The notes under the pieces: generated by a model | The model's database searches: none | What the model saw: the letters and a program-made list of their open reading frames with translations, nothing else | Told to the model about the DNA's origin: nothing | Part shown: piece by piece, positions 24,231 to 36,583 of the stretch | Numbering within the stretch: the first letter of the stretch is position 1 | How the letters are laid out: each line of letters opens with the position of its first letter | Program-made: the position numbers and the translations under genes | Origin: Clusia tigrina | Lineage: Eukaryota > Arthropoda > Insecta > Diptera > Clusiidae | NCBI GenBank assembly: GCA_920105625.2 | Contig: OV050033.1 | Span: 89,778,280-89,842,279 of the forward strand | Reading direction: 5' to 3' | DNA length: 64,000 bases

Positions 24231-25189
24231 ATAAAACTCCAAATGGCCCTAACTTCTATACGGTACGTCCTACACCTATCAAAGTTTGCAACATACAAAT
24301 GCTTGTAAATTTTTACTGGAGCATCATAAAACCTTGAAATTTTGTAACAATAAAGTACTCGAGCCTCTTGTCAATTTAAGCTATCGCTCAAAGCTATGCT
24401 ACCCTTGAGTCCCAAATCAAACACTGATAAAACTTCAAATGGCCCTAACTTCTGTACGGTATGTCCTACACCTATCAAAGTTTGTAACATACAAATGCTT
24501 GTAACTTTTTACTGGAGCGTCATAAAACCTTGAAATTTTGTAACAATAAAGTCCTCGAGTCTCTTGTCAATTTAAGCTATCGCTCAAAGCTATGCTACCC
24601 TTGAGTCCCAAATCAAACACTGATAAAACTTCAAATGGCCCTAACTTCTATACGGTACGTCCTACACCTATCAAAGTTTGCAACATACAAATGCTTGTAA
24701 AACCTTGAAATTATGTAACAATAAAGTACTCGAGCCTCTTGTCAATTTAAGCTATCGCTCAAAGCTATGCTACCCTTGAGTCCCAAATCAAACACTGATA
24801 AAACTTCAAATGGCCCTTACTACTATACGGTACGTCCTACACCTATCAAAGTTTGCAACATACAAATGCTTGTAACTTTTTAATGGAGCGTCATAAAACC
24901 TTGAAATTTTGAAACAATAAAGTACTCGAGCCTCTTGTCAATTTAAGCTATCGCTCAAAGCTATGCTACCCTTGAGTCCCAAATCAAACACTGATAAAAC
25001 TTCAAATGGCCCTAACTTCTATACGGTACGTCCTACACCTATCAAAGTTTGCAACATACAAATGCTTGTAACTTTTTACTGGAGCGTCATAAAACCTTGG
25101 AATTTTGAAACAATAAAGTACTCGAGCCTCTTGTCAATTTAAGCTATCGCTCAAAGGTATGCTACCCTTGAGACCCAAATCAAACACTG

Positions 25190-25367
25190 ATAAAACTTCA
25201 AATGGCCCTAACTTCTATACGGTACGTCCTACACCTATCAAAGTTTGCAACATACAAATCTTTGTAACTTTTTACTGGAGCGTCATAAAACCTTGAAATT
25301 TTGTAACAATAAAGTACTCGAGCCTCTTGTCAATTTAAGCTACCCTCGAGTTCCAAATCAGACACTG
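25190..25367. repeat. 178-bp monomer with 18-bp deletion
   Basis: Same 18-bp deletion, in a non-hybrid background like that at 10575 and 12692. It has a private AATCAGACACTG. Confidence 0.93.
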
Positions 25368-26347
25368 ATAAAACTTCAAATGGCCCTAACTTCTATACGG
25401 TACGTCCTACACCTATCAATGTTTGCAACATACAAATGCTGGTAACTTTTTATTGTAGCGTCATAAAACCTTGAAATTTTGTATCAATAAAATACTCGAG
25501 CCTCTTGTCAATTTAAGCCATCGCTCAAAGATATGCTACCCTAGAGTCCCAAATCAAGTACTGATAAAACTTAAAATGGCCCTTACTTCTATACGGTACG
25601 TCCTACACCTATCAAAGTTTGCAACATACAAATCTTTGTAACTTTTTACTGGGGCGTCATAAAACCTTGAAATTTTGTAACAATAAAGTACTCGAGCCTC
25701 TTGTCAATTTAAACTATCGCTCAAAGCTATGCTACATTTGAGTCCCAAAACAAACACTGATAAAACTTCAAATGGCCCTAACTTCTATACGGTTGGTCCT
25801 ACACCTATCAAAGTTTACAACATACAAATGCTAGTAACTTTTTACTTGAGCGTCATAAAACCTTGAAATTTTGTAACAATAAAGTACTCGAGCCTCTTGT
25901 CAATTTAAGCTATCGCTCAAAGCTATACTACCCTTGAGTCCCAAATCAAACATAGATAAAACTTCAAATGGCCCTAACTTCTATACGATACGTCCCACAC
26001 CTATCAAAGTTTGCAACATACAAATGCTTGTAACTTTTTACTGGAGCGTCATAAAACCTTGAAATTTTGAAACAATAAAGTACTCGAGCCTCTTGTCAAT
26101 TTAAGCTATCGCTCAAAGCTATGCTACCCTTGAGTCCCAAATCAAACACTGATAAAACTTCAAATGGCCCTTACTTCTATACGGTACGTCCTACACCTAT
26201 CAAAGTTTGCAACATACAAATGCTTGTAACTTTTTACTGGAGCGTCATAAAACCTTGAAATTTTGTAACAATAAAGTACTCGAGCCTCTTGTCAATTTAA
26301 GCTATCGCTCAAAGCTATGCTACCCTTGAGCCCCAAATCAAATACTG

Positions 26348-26512
26348 ATAAAACTTCAAATGGCCGTAACTTCTATACGGTGCGTCCTACACCTATCAAA
26401 GTTTGCAACATACAAATGCTTGAAATTATGTAACAATAAAGTACTCGAGCCTCTTGTCAATTTAAGCTATCGGGCAAAGCTATGCTACCCTTGAGTCCCA
26501 AATCAAACACTG
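26348..26512. repeat. 165-bp monomer (double deletion)
   Basis: Same nested deletion, with TTTAAGCTATCGGGC as in 14438 rather than the TTTGAG of 20963 and 22891. It is again followed by the AATCTATAGC monomer, so the two travel as a cassette. Confidence 0.93.
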
Positions 26513-26904
26513 ATAAAACTTCAAATGGCCCTAACTTCTATACGGTACGTCCTACACCTATCAAAGTTTGCAACATACAAATGCTTGTAACTTTTTACTG
26601 GAGCGTCATAAAACCTTGAAATTTTGTAACAATAAAGTCCTCGAACCTCTTGTCAATTTAATCTATAGCTCAAAGCTATGCTACCCTTGAGTCCCAAATC
26701 AAACACTGATAAAACTTCAAATGGCCCTAACTTCTATACGGTACGTCCTACACCTATCAAAGTTTGCAACATACAAATGCTTGTAACTTTTTACTGGAGC
26801 GCCATAAAACCTCGAAATTTTGTAACAATAAAGTACTCGAGTCTCTTGTCAATTTAAGCTATCGCTCAAAGCTATGCTACCCTTGAGTCCCAAATCAAAC
26901 ACTG

Positions 26905-27688
26905 ATAAAACTTCAAATGGCCCTAACTCCTATACGGTAAGTCCTACACCTATCAAAGTTTGCAACATAAAAATGCTTGTAACTTTTTACTGGAGCGCCA
27001 TAAAACCTCGAAATTTTGTAACAATAAAGTACTCGAGCCTCCTGTCAATTTAAGCAATCGCTGAAAGCTATGCTACCCTTGAGTCCCAAAACAAACACTG
27101 ATAATACTTCAAATGGCACTAACTTCTATACGGGACGTCCGACACCTATCAAAGTTTGCAACATACAAATGCTTGTAACTTTTTACTGGAGCTTCATAAA
27201 ACCTTGAAATTTTGTAACAATAAAGTACTCGAGCCCCTTGTCAATTTAAGCTATCGCTCAAAGATATGCTACCCTTGAGTCCCAATTCAAACACTGATAA
27301 AACTTCAAATGGCTCTAACTTCTTTACGGTACGACCTACACCTATCAAAGTTTGCAACATACAAATGCTTGTAACTTTTTACTGGAGCGTCATAAAACCT
27401 TGAAATTTAGTAACAATAAAGTCCTCGAACCTCTTGTCAATTTAATCTATCGCTCAAAGCTATGCTTCCCTTGAGTCCCAAATCAAACACTGATAAAACT
27501 TCAAATGGCCGTAACTTATATACGGTACATCCTACACCTATCAAAGTTTGCAACATACAAATGCTTGTAACTTTTTACTGGAGCGTCATAAAACCTTGAA
27601 ATTTTGTAACAATAAAGTACTCGAGCCTCTTGTCAATTTAAGCTATAGCTAAAAGCTATGCTACCCTTGAGTTCCAAATCAAACACTG
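26905..27688. repeat. Divergent four-monomer island
   Basis: Four 196-bp monomers with many changes that I saw nowhere else or rarely: AACTCCTATACGG, CATAAAAATGC, GCAATCGCTGAAAG, GATAATACTTC, CGGGACGTCCGACACC, GAGCTTCAT, GAGCCCCTTG, AATTTAGTAAC and AACTTATATACGG. They look older and less homogenised than their neighbours. Confidence 0.8.
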
Positions 27689-28255
27689 ATAAAACTTCAA
27701 ATGGCCCTAACTTCTATACGGTACGTCCTACACCTATCAAAGTTTGCAACATACAAATGCTTGTAAAACCTTGAAATTATGTAACAATAAAGTACTCGAG
27801 CCTCTTGTCAATTTAAGCTATCGCTCAGAGCTATGCTACCCTTGAGTTCCAAATCAAACACTGATAAAACTTCAAATGGCCCTAACTTCTATACGGTACG
27901 TCCCACACCTATCAAAGTTTGCAACATACAAATGCTTGTAACTTTTTACTGGAGCGTCATAAAACCTTGAAATTTTGAAACAATAAAGTACTCGAGCCTC
28001 TTGTCAATTTAAGCTATCGCTCAAAGCTATGCTACCCTTGAGTCCCAAATCAAACACTGATAAAACTTCAAATGGCCCTTACTTCTATACGGTACGTCCT
28101 ACACCTATCAAAGTTTGCAACATACAAATGCTTGTAACTTTTTACTGGAGCGTCATAAAACCTTGAAATTTTGTAACAATAAAGTACTCGAGCCTCTTGT
28201 CAATTTAAGCTATCGCTCAAAGCTATGCTACCCTTGAGTCCCAAATCAAACACTG

Positions 28256-30731
28256 ATAAAGCTTCAAATGGCCCTAACTTCAATACGGTACGTCCTACAC
28301 CTATCAAAGTTTGCAACATACAAATGCTAGTAACTTTTTACTGGAGCGTCATAAAACCTTGAAATTTTGTAACAATAAAGTACTCGAGCCTCTTGTCAAT
28401 TTAAGCTATTGCTCAAAGCCATGCTACCCTTGAGTCCCAAATCAAATACTGATAAAACTTCAAATGGCTCTAACTTCTATACGGTACGACCTACACCTAT
28501 CAAAGTTTGCAACATACAAATGCTTGTAACTTTTTACTGGAGCGTCATAAAACCTTGAAATTTTGTAACAATAAAGTACTCGAGCCTCTTGTAAATTTAA
28601 GCTATCGCTCAAGGCTATGCTACCCTTGAGTCCCAAATCAAACACTGATAAAACTTCAAATGGCCCTAACTTCTATACGGTACGTAATACACCTATCAAA
28701 GTTTGCAACATACAAATGCTTGTAACTTTTTACTGGAGCGTCATAAAACCTTGAAATTTTGTAACAATAAAGTCCTCGAGTCTCTTGTCAATTTAAGCTA
28801 TCGCTCAAAGCTATGCTACCCTTGAGTCCCAAATCAAACACTGATAAAACTTCAAATGGCCCTAACTTCTATACGGTACGTCCTACACCTATCAAAGTTT
28901 GCAACATACAAATGCTTGTAAAACCTTGAAATTATGTAACAATATAGTACTCGAGCCTCTTGTCAATTTAAGCTATCGCTCAAAGCTATGCTACCCTTGA
29001 GTTCCAAATCAAACACTGATAAAACTAGAAATGGCCCTAACTTCTATACGGTACGTCCTACACCTATCAAAGTTTGCAACATACAAATGCTTGTAACTTT
29101 TCACTGAAGCGTCATAAAACCTTGAAATTGTGTAACAATAAAGTACTCGAGTCTCTTGTCAATTTAAGCTATCGCTCAAAGCTATGCGACCCTTGAGTCC
29201 CAAGACAAACACTGATAAAACTTCAAATGGCCCTAACTTCTATACGGTACGTCCTACACCTATCAAAGTTTGCAACATACAAATGCTTGTAACTTTTTAC
29301 TGGAGCATCATAAAACCTTGAAATTTTGTAACAATAAAGTACTCGAGCCTCTGGTTAATTTAAGTTATCGCTGAAAGCTATGCTACCCTTGAGTCCCAAA
29401 TCAAACACTGATAAAACTTCAAATGGCCCTAACTTCTATACGGTACGTCCCACACCTATCAAAGTTTGCAACATACAAATGCTTGTAACTTTTTACTGGA
29501 GCGTCATAAAACCTTGAAATTTTCAAACAATAAAGTACTCGAGCCTCTTGTCAATTTAAGCTATCGCTCAAAGCTATGCTACCCTTGAGTCCCAAATCAA
29601 ACACTGATAAAACTTCAAATGGCCCTTACTTCTATACGGTACGTCCTACATCTATCAAAGTTTGCAACATACAAATGCTTGTAACTTTTTACTGGAGCGT
29701 CATAAAACTTTGAAATTTTGTAACAATAAAGTACTCGAGCCTCTTCTCAATTTAAGCTATCGCTCAAAGCTATCAATTTAAGCTATCGCTCAAAGCTATG
29801 CTACCCTTGAGTCCCAAATCAAACACTGATAAAACTTCAAATGGCCCTTACTACTATACGGTACGTCCTACACCTATCAAAGTTTGCAACATACAAATGC
29901 TTGTAACTTTTTAATGGAGCGTCATAAAACCTTGAAATTTTGAAACAATAAAGTACTCGAGCCTCTTGTCAATTTAAGCTATCGCTCAAAGCTATGCTAC
30001 CCTTGAGTCCCAAATCAAACACTGATAAAACTTCAAATGGCCCTACCTTCTAGACGGTACGTCCTACACCTATCAAAGTTTGCAACATACAAATGCTTGT
30101 AACTTTTTACTGGAGCGTCATAAAACCTTGAAATTTTGAAACAATAAAGTACTCGAGCCTCTTGTCAATTTAAGCTATCGCTCAAAGGTATGCTACCCTT
30201 GAGACCCAAATCAAACACTGATAAAACTTCAAATGGCCCTAACTTCTGTACGGTACGTCCTACACCTATCAAAGTTTGTAACATACAAATCTTTGTAACT
30301 TTTTACTGGAGCGTCATAAAACCTTGAAATTTTGTAACAATAAAGTACTCGAGCCTCTTGTCAATTTAAGCTATCGCTCAAAGCTAAGCTACCCTCGAGT
30401 TCCAAATCAAACACTGATAAAACTTCAAATGGCCCTAACTTCTATACGGTACGTCCTACACCTATCAATGTTTGCAACATACAAATGCTGGTAACTTTTT
30501 ATTGTAGCGTCATAAAACCTTGAAATTTGGTATCAATAAAGTACTCGAGCCTCTTGTCAATTTAAGCTATCGCTCAAAGCTATGCTACATTTGAGTCCCA
30601 AAACAAACACTGATAAAACTTCAAATCGCCCTAACTTCTATACGGTTGGTCCTACACTTATCAAAGTTTACAACATACAAATGCTAGTAACTTTTTACTG
30701 GAGCGTCATAAAACCTTGAAATTTTGTAACA
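28256..30731. repeat. Displaced copy of region I segment
   Basis: Same monomer order as 1765-4240, separated from it by about 24 kb of other HOR types. Differences are scattered substitutions (for example CACTGAAGCG, GAAATTGTG, CCTACCTTC). Confidence 0.88.
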
Positions 30732-31571
30732 ATAAAGTACTCGAGCCTCTTGTCAATTTAAGCTATCGCTCAAAGCTATACTATCCTTGAGTCCCAAATC
30801 AAACATAGATAAAACTTCAAATGGCCCTAACTTCTATACGGTACGTCCTACACCTATCAAAGTTTGCAACATACAAATGCTTGTAAATTTTTATTGGAGC
30901 ATCATAAAACCTTGAAATTTTGTAACAATAAAGTACTCGAGCCTCTTGTCAATTTAAGCTATCGCTCAAAGCTATGCTACCCTTGAGTCCCAAATCAAAC
31001 ACTGATAAAACTTCAAATGGCCCTAACTTCTGTACGGTATGTCCTACACCTATCAAAGTTTGTAACATACAAATGCTTCTAACTTTTTACTGGAGCGTCA
31101 TAAAACCTTGAAATTTTGAAACAATAAAGTACTCGAGCCTCTTGTAAATTTAAGCTATCGCTCAAAGCTATGCTACCCTTGAGTCCCAAATCAAACACTG
31201 ATAAAACTTCAAATGGCCCTAACTTCTATACGGTACGTAATACACCTATCAAAGTTTGCAACATACAAATGCTTGTAACTTTTTACTGGAGCGTCATAAA
31301 ACCTTGAAATTTTGTAACAATAAAGTCCTCGAGTCTCTTGTCAATTTAAGCTATCGCTCAAAGCTATGCTACCCTTGAGTCCCAAATCAAACACTGATAA
31401 AACTTCAAATGGCCCTAACTTCTATACGGTACGTCCTACACCTATCAAAGTTTGCAACATACAAATGCTTGTAAAACCTTGAAATTATGTAACAATAAAG
31501 TACTCGAGCCTCTTGTCAATTTAAGCTATCGCTCAAAGCTATGCTACCCTTGAGTTCCAAATCAAACACTG
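29019..31571. repeat. HOR block, 13 monomers (2553 bp)
   Basis: The region I 10-mer order with three extra types before the end: CATAGATAAAAC with GTAAATTTTTA; GTATGTCC with TTTGTAAC; and GTAATACACC with GTCCTCGAGTCTC. Then S at 31397. It may be the fullest version of this HOR. Confidence 0.9.
29607..29828. repeat. 222-bp monomer with 26-bp internal duplication
   Basis: Exactly 26,491 bp from the copy at 3116-3337. It is the only copy outside the first 9 kb and supports the displaced duplication of region I. Confidence 0.95.
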
Positions 31572-33510
31572 ATAAAACTAGAAATGGCCCTAACTTCTAT
31601 ACGGTACGTCCTACACCTATCAAAGTTTGCAACATACAAATGCTTGTAACTTTTCACTGGAGCGTCATAAAACCTTGAAATTTTGTAACAATAAAGTACT
31701 CGAGCCTCTTGTCAATTTAAGCTATCGCTCAAAGCTATGCGACCCTTGAGTCCCAAGACAAACACTGATAAAATTTCAAATGGCCCTAACTTCTATACGG
31801 TACGTACTACACCTATCAAAGTTTGCAACATACAAATGCTTGAAATTTTTTACTGGAGCATCATAAAACCTTGAAATTTTGTAACAATAAAGTACTCGAG
31901 CCTCTGGTTAATTTAAGTTATCGCTCAAAGCTATGCTACCCTTGAGTCCCAAATCAAACACTGATAAAACTTCAAATGGCCCTTACTTCTATACGGTACG
32001 TCCTACACCTATCAAAGTTTGCAACATACAAATGCTTGTAACTTTTTACTGGAGCGTCATAAAACGTTGAAATTTTGTAACAATAAAGTACTCGAGCCTC
32101 TTGTCAATTTAAACTATCGCTCAAAGCTATGCTACATTTGAGTCCCAAAGCAAACACTGATAAAACTTCAAATGGCCCTAACTTCTATACGGTTGGTCCT
32201 ACACCTATCAAAGTTTACAACATACAAATGCTAGTAACTTTTTACTGGAGCGTCATAAAACCTTGAAATTTTGTGACAATAAAGTACTCGAGCCTCTTGT
32301 CAATTTAAGCTATCGCTCAAAGCTATACTACCCTTGAGTCCCAAATCAAACATAGATAAAACTTCAAATGGCCCTAACTTCTATACGGTATGTCCTACAC
32401 CTATCAAAGTTTGCAACATACAAATGCTTGTAAATTTTTACTGGAGCATCATAAAACCTGGATATTCTGTAACAATAAAGTACTCGAGCCTCTTGTCAAT
32501 TTAAGCTATCGCTCAAAGCTATGCTACCCTTGAGTCCCAAATCAAACACTGATAAAACTTCAAATGGCCCTAACTTCTATACGGTATGTCCTACACCTAT
32601 CAAAGTTTGTAACATACAAATGCTTGTAACTTTTTACTGGAGCGTCATAAAACCTTGAAATTTTGTAACAATAAAGTCCTCGAGCCTCTTGTCAATTTTA
32701 TTTATCGCTCAAAGCAATGCTACCCTTGAGTCCCAAATCAAACACTGATAAAACTTCAAAAGGCCCTAACTTCTATACGGTATGTCCTACACCCATCAAA
32801 GTTTGCAACATACAAATGCTTGTAACTCTTTACTGGAGCGTCATAAAACCTTGAAATTTTGTAACAATAAAGTACTCGAGCCTCTTGTCAATTTAAGCTA
32901 TCGCTCAAAGCTATGCTACCCTTGAGCCCCAAATCAAATACAGATAAAACTTCAAATGACCGTAACTTCTATACGGTACATCCTACACCTATCAAAGTTT
33001 GCAACATACAAATGCTTGTAACTTTTTACTGGAACGTCATAAAACCTTGAAATTTTGTAACAATAAAGTACTCGAGCCTCTTGTCAATTTAAGCTATCGC
33101 TAAAAGCTATGCTACCCGTGAGTTCCAAATCAAACACTGATAAAACTTTAAATGGCCCTAACTTCTATACGGTACGTCCTACACCTATCAAAGTTTGCAA
33201 TATAAAAATGCTTGTAACTTTTTACTGGAGCGTCATAAAACCTTGAAATTTTGTAACAATAAAGTACTCGAGCCTCTTGTCAATTTAAACTTACGCTCAA
33301 AGCTATGCTACCCTTGAGTCCCAAAACAAACACTGATAAAACTTCAACTGGCCCTAACTTCTATACGGTACGTCCTACACCTATCAAAGTTTGCAACATA
33401 CAAATGCTTGTAAAACCTTGAAATTATGTAACAATAAAGTACTCGAGCCTCTTGTCAATTTAAGCTATCGCTCAAAGCTATGCTACCCTTGAGTTCCAAA
33501 TCAAACACTG
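31572..33510. repeat. HOR block, 10 monomers (1939 bp)
   Basis: Introduces the types that dominate the rest of the window: GTCCTCGAGCCTC with TTTATTTATCGC; CAAAAGGCCC with ACACCCATC and CTCTTTAC; CAAATACAGAT with ATGACCGTAAC, TACATCC and GGAACGTC; and TTTAAATGG with GCAATATAAAAATG. Confidence 0.9.
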
Positions 33511-34490
33511 ATAAAACTAGAAATGGCCCTAACTTCTATACGGTACGTCCTACACCTATCAAAGTTTGCAACATACAAATGCTTGTAACTTTTCACTGGA
33601 GCGTCATAAAACCTTGAAATTTTGTAACAATAAAGTACTCGAGCCTCTTGTCAATTTAAGCTATCGCTCAAAGCTATGCGACCCTTGAGTCCCAAGACAA
33701 ACACAGATAAAACTTCAAATGGCCCTAACTTCTATACGGTACGTCCTACACCTATCAAAGTTTGCAACATACAAATGCTTGTAACTTTTTACTGGAGCAT
33801 CATAAAACCTTGAAATTTTGTAACAATAAAGTACTCGAGCCTCTGGTTAATTTAAGTTATCGCTCAAAGCTATGCTACCCTTGAGTCCCAAATCAAACAC
33901 TGATAAAATTTCAAATGGCCCTTACTTCTATACGGTACGTCCTACATCTATCAAAGTTTGCAACATATAAATGCTTGTAACTTTTTACTGGAGCGTCATA
34001 AAACCTTGAAATTTTGTAACAATAAAGTACTCGAGCCTCTTCTCAATTTAAGCTATCGCTCAAAGCTATGCTACCCTTGAGTCCCAAATCAAACACTGAT
34101 AAAACTTCAAATGGCCCTTACTACTATACGGTACGTCCTACACCTATCAAAGTTTGCAACATACAAATGCTTGTAACTTTTTAATGGAGCGTCATAAAAC
34201 CTTGAAATTTTGAAACAATAAAGTACTCGAGCCTCTTGTCAATTTAAGCTATCGCTCAAAGCTATGCTACCCTTGAGTCCCAAATCAAACACTGATAAAA
34301 CTTCAAATGGCCCTAACTTCTATACGGTACGTCCTACACCTATCAAAGTTTGCAACATACAAATGCTTGTAACTTTTTACTGGAGCGTCATAAAACCTTG
34401 GAATTTTGAAACAATAAAGTACTCGAGCCTCTTGTCAATTTAAGCTATCGCTCAAAGGTATGCTACCCTTGAGACCCAAATCAAACACTG

Positions 34491-34668
34491 ATAAAACTTC
34501 AAATGGCCCTAACTTCTATACGGTACGTCCTACACCTATCAAAGTTTGCAACATACAAATCTTTGTAACTTTTTACTGGAGCGTCGTAAAACCTTGAAAT
34601 TTTGTAACAATAAAGTACTCGAGCCTCTTGTCAATTTAAGCTAACCTCGAGTTCCAAATCAAACACTG
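34491..34668. repeat. 178-bp monomer with 18-bp deletion
   Basis: Same deletion with an extra substitution (GCTAACCTCGAG) and GCGTCGTAAAACC. It lies in the first 7.32-kb copy. Confidence 0.93.
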
Positions 34669-35844
34669 ATAAAACTTCAAATGGCCCTAACTTCTATACG
34701 GTACGTCCTACACCTATCAATGTTTGCAACATACAAATGCTGGTAACTTTTTATTGTAGCGTCATAAAACCTTGAAATTTTGTATCAATAAAGTACTCGA
34801 GCCTCTTGTCAATTTAAGCTATCGCTCAAAGATATGCTACCCTAGAGTCCCAAATCAAGTACTGATAAAACTTAAAATGGCCCTTACTTCTATACGGTAC
34901 GTCATACACCTATCAAAGTTTGCAACATACAAATTCTTGTAACTTTTTACTGGGGCGTCATAAAACCTTGAAATTTTGTAACAATAAAGTACTCGAGCCT
35001 CTTGTCAATTTAAACTATCGCTCAAAGCTATGCTACATTTGAGTCCCAAAACAAACACTGATAAAACTTCAAATGGCCCTAACTTCTATACGGTTGGTCC
35101 TACACCTATCAAAGTTTACAACATACAAATGCTAGTAACTTTTTACTGGAGCGTCATAAAACCTTGAAATTTTGTAACAATAAAGTACTCGAGCCTCTTG
35201 TCAATTTAAGCTATCGCTCAAAGCTATACTACCCTTGAGTCCCAAATCAAACATAGATAAAACTTCAAATGGCCCTAACTTCTATACGGTACGTCCTACA
35301 CCTATCAAAGTTTGCAACATACAAATGCTTGTAAATTTTTACTGGAGCATCATAAAACCTTGATATTTTGTAACAATAAAGTACTCGAGCCTCTTGTCAA
35401 TTTAAGCTATCGCTCAAAGCTATGCTACCCTTGAGTCCCAAATCAAACACTGATAAAACTTCAAATGGCCCTAACTTCTATACGGTATGTCCTACACCTA
35501 TCAAAGTTTGTAACATACAAATGCTTGTAACTTTTTACTGGAGCGTCATAAAACCTTGAAATTTTGTAACAATAAAGTCCTCGAGCCTCTTGTCAATTTT
35601 ATTTATCGCTCAAAGCTATGCTACCCTTGAGTCCCAAATCAAACACTGATAAAACTTCAAAAGGCCCTAACTTCTATACGGTATGTCCTACACCCATCAA
35701 AGTTTGCAACATACAAATGCTTGTAACTCTTTACTGGAGCGTCATAAAACCTTGAAATTTTGTAACAATAAAGTACTCGAGCCTCTTGTCAATTTAAGCT
35801 ATCACTCAAAGCTATGCTACCCTTGAGCTCCAAATCAAATACAG

Positions 35845-36016
35845 ATAAAACTTCAAATGACCGTAACTTCTATACGGTACATCCTACACCTATCAAAGTT
35901 TGCAACTGGAGCGTCATAAAACCTTGAAATTTTGTAACAATAAAGTACTCGAGCCTCTTGTCAATTTAAGCTATTGCTCAAAGCTATACTACCCTTGAGT
36001 CCCAAATCAAACATAG
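35845..36016. repeat. 172-bp monomer with 24-bp deletion
   Basis: TTTGCAAC joins directly to TGGAGCG, removing the central dyad and the T-rich stretch; the ends share a 2-bp AC. It occurs only here and at 43164, once in each 7.32-kb copy. Confidence 0.93.
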
Positions 36017-36583
36017 ATAAAACTTCAAATGGCCCTAACTTCTATACGGTACGTCCTACACCTATCAAAGTTTGCAACATACAAATGCTTGTAACTTTTT
36101 ACTGGAACATCATAAAACCTTGAAATTTTGTAACAATAAAGTACTCGAGCCTCTTGTCAATTTAAGCTATCGCTAAAAGCTATGCTACCCGTGAGTTCCA
36201 AATCAAACACTGATAAAACTTTAAATGGCCCTAACTTCTATACGGTACGTCCTACACCTATCAAAGTTTGCAATATAAAAATGCTTGTAACTTTTTACTG
36301 GAGCGTCATAAAACCTTGAAATTTTGTAACAATAAAGTACTCGAGCCTCTTGTCAATTTAAACTAACGCTCAAAGCTATGCTACCCTTGAGTCCCAAAAC
36401 AAACACTGATAAAACTTCAACTGGCCCTAACTTCTATACGGTACGTCCTACACCTATCAAAGTTTGCAACATACAAATGCTTGTAAAACCTTGTAATTAT
36501 GTAACAATAAAGTACTCGAGCCTCTTGTCAATTTAAGCTATCGCTCAAAGCTATGCTACCCTTGAGTTCCAAATCAAACACTG

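Larger units (their letters stand above)
22558..24485. repeat. Tandem segmental duplication, 1928 bp, copy 2
   Basis: Repeats the 165-bp, AATCTATAGC, CGCCATAAAACC, CTACAACTATC and 195-bp monomers of copy 1 in order. Private changes such as AACTCCAAATGG are shared, so the event is recent. Confidence 0.92.
19021..29018. repeat. HOR stretch of 52 monomers without an A monomer
   Basis: The longest interval between A types (9998 bp). It contains three 165-, two 178-, two 195- and three 175-bp monomers, two of which (24623, 27689) are not followed by A. It includes both 1928-bp copies, the divergent island at 26905 and the start of the displaced region I copy. Confidence 0.88.
33511..36583. repeat. 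HOR block, 16 monomers (3073 bp)
   Basis: Contains the 178-bp (34491) and 172-bp (35845) monomers and S at 36409. Its duplicate is 40833-43902. Confidence 0.9.

Noticed and set aside
28460..28645. Minus-strand open frames of 61 codons (also 38531-38716 and 45850-46035)
   Set aside because: Reverse-strand reading of ordinary monomers; they differ between copies in step with monomer variants and show no sign of selection on protein.
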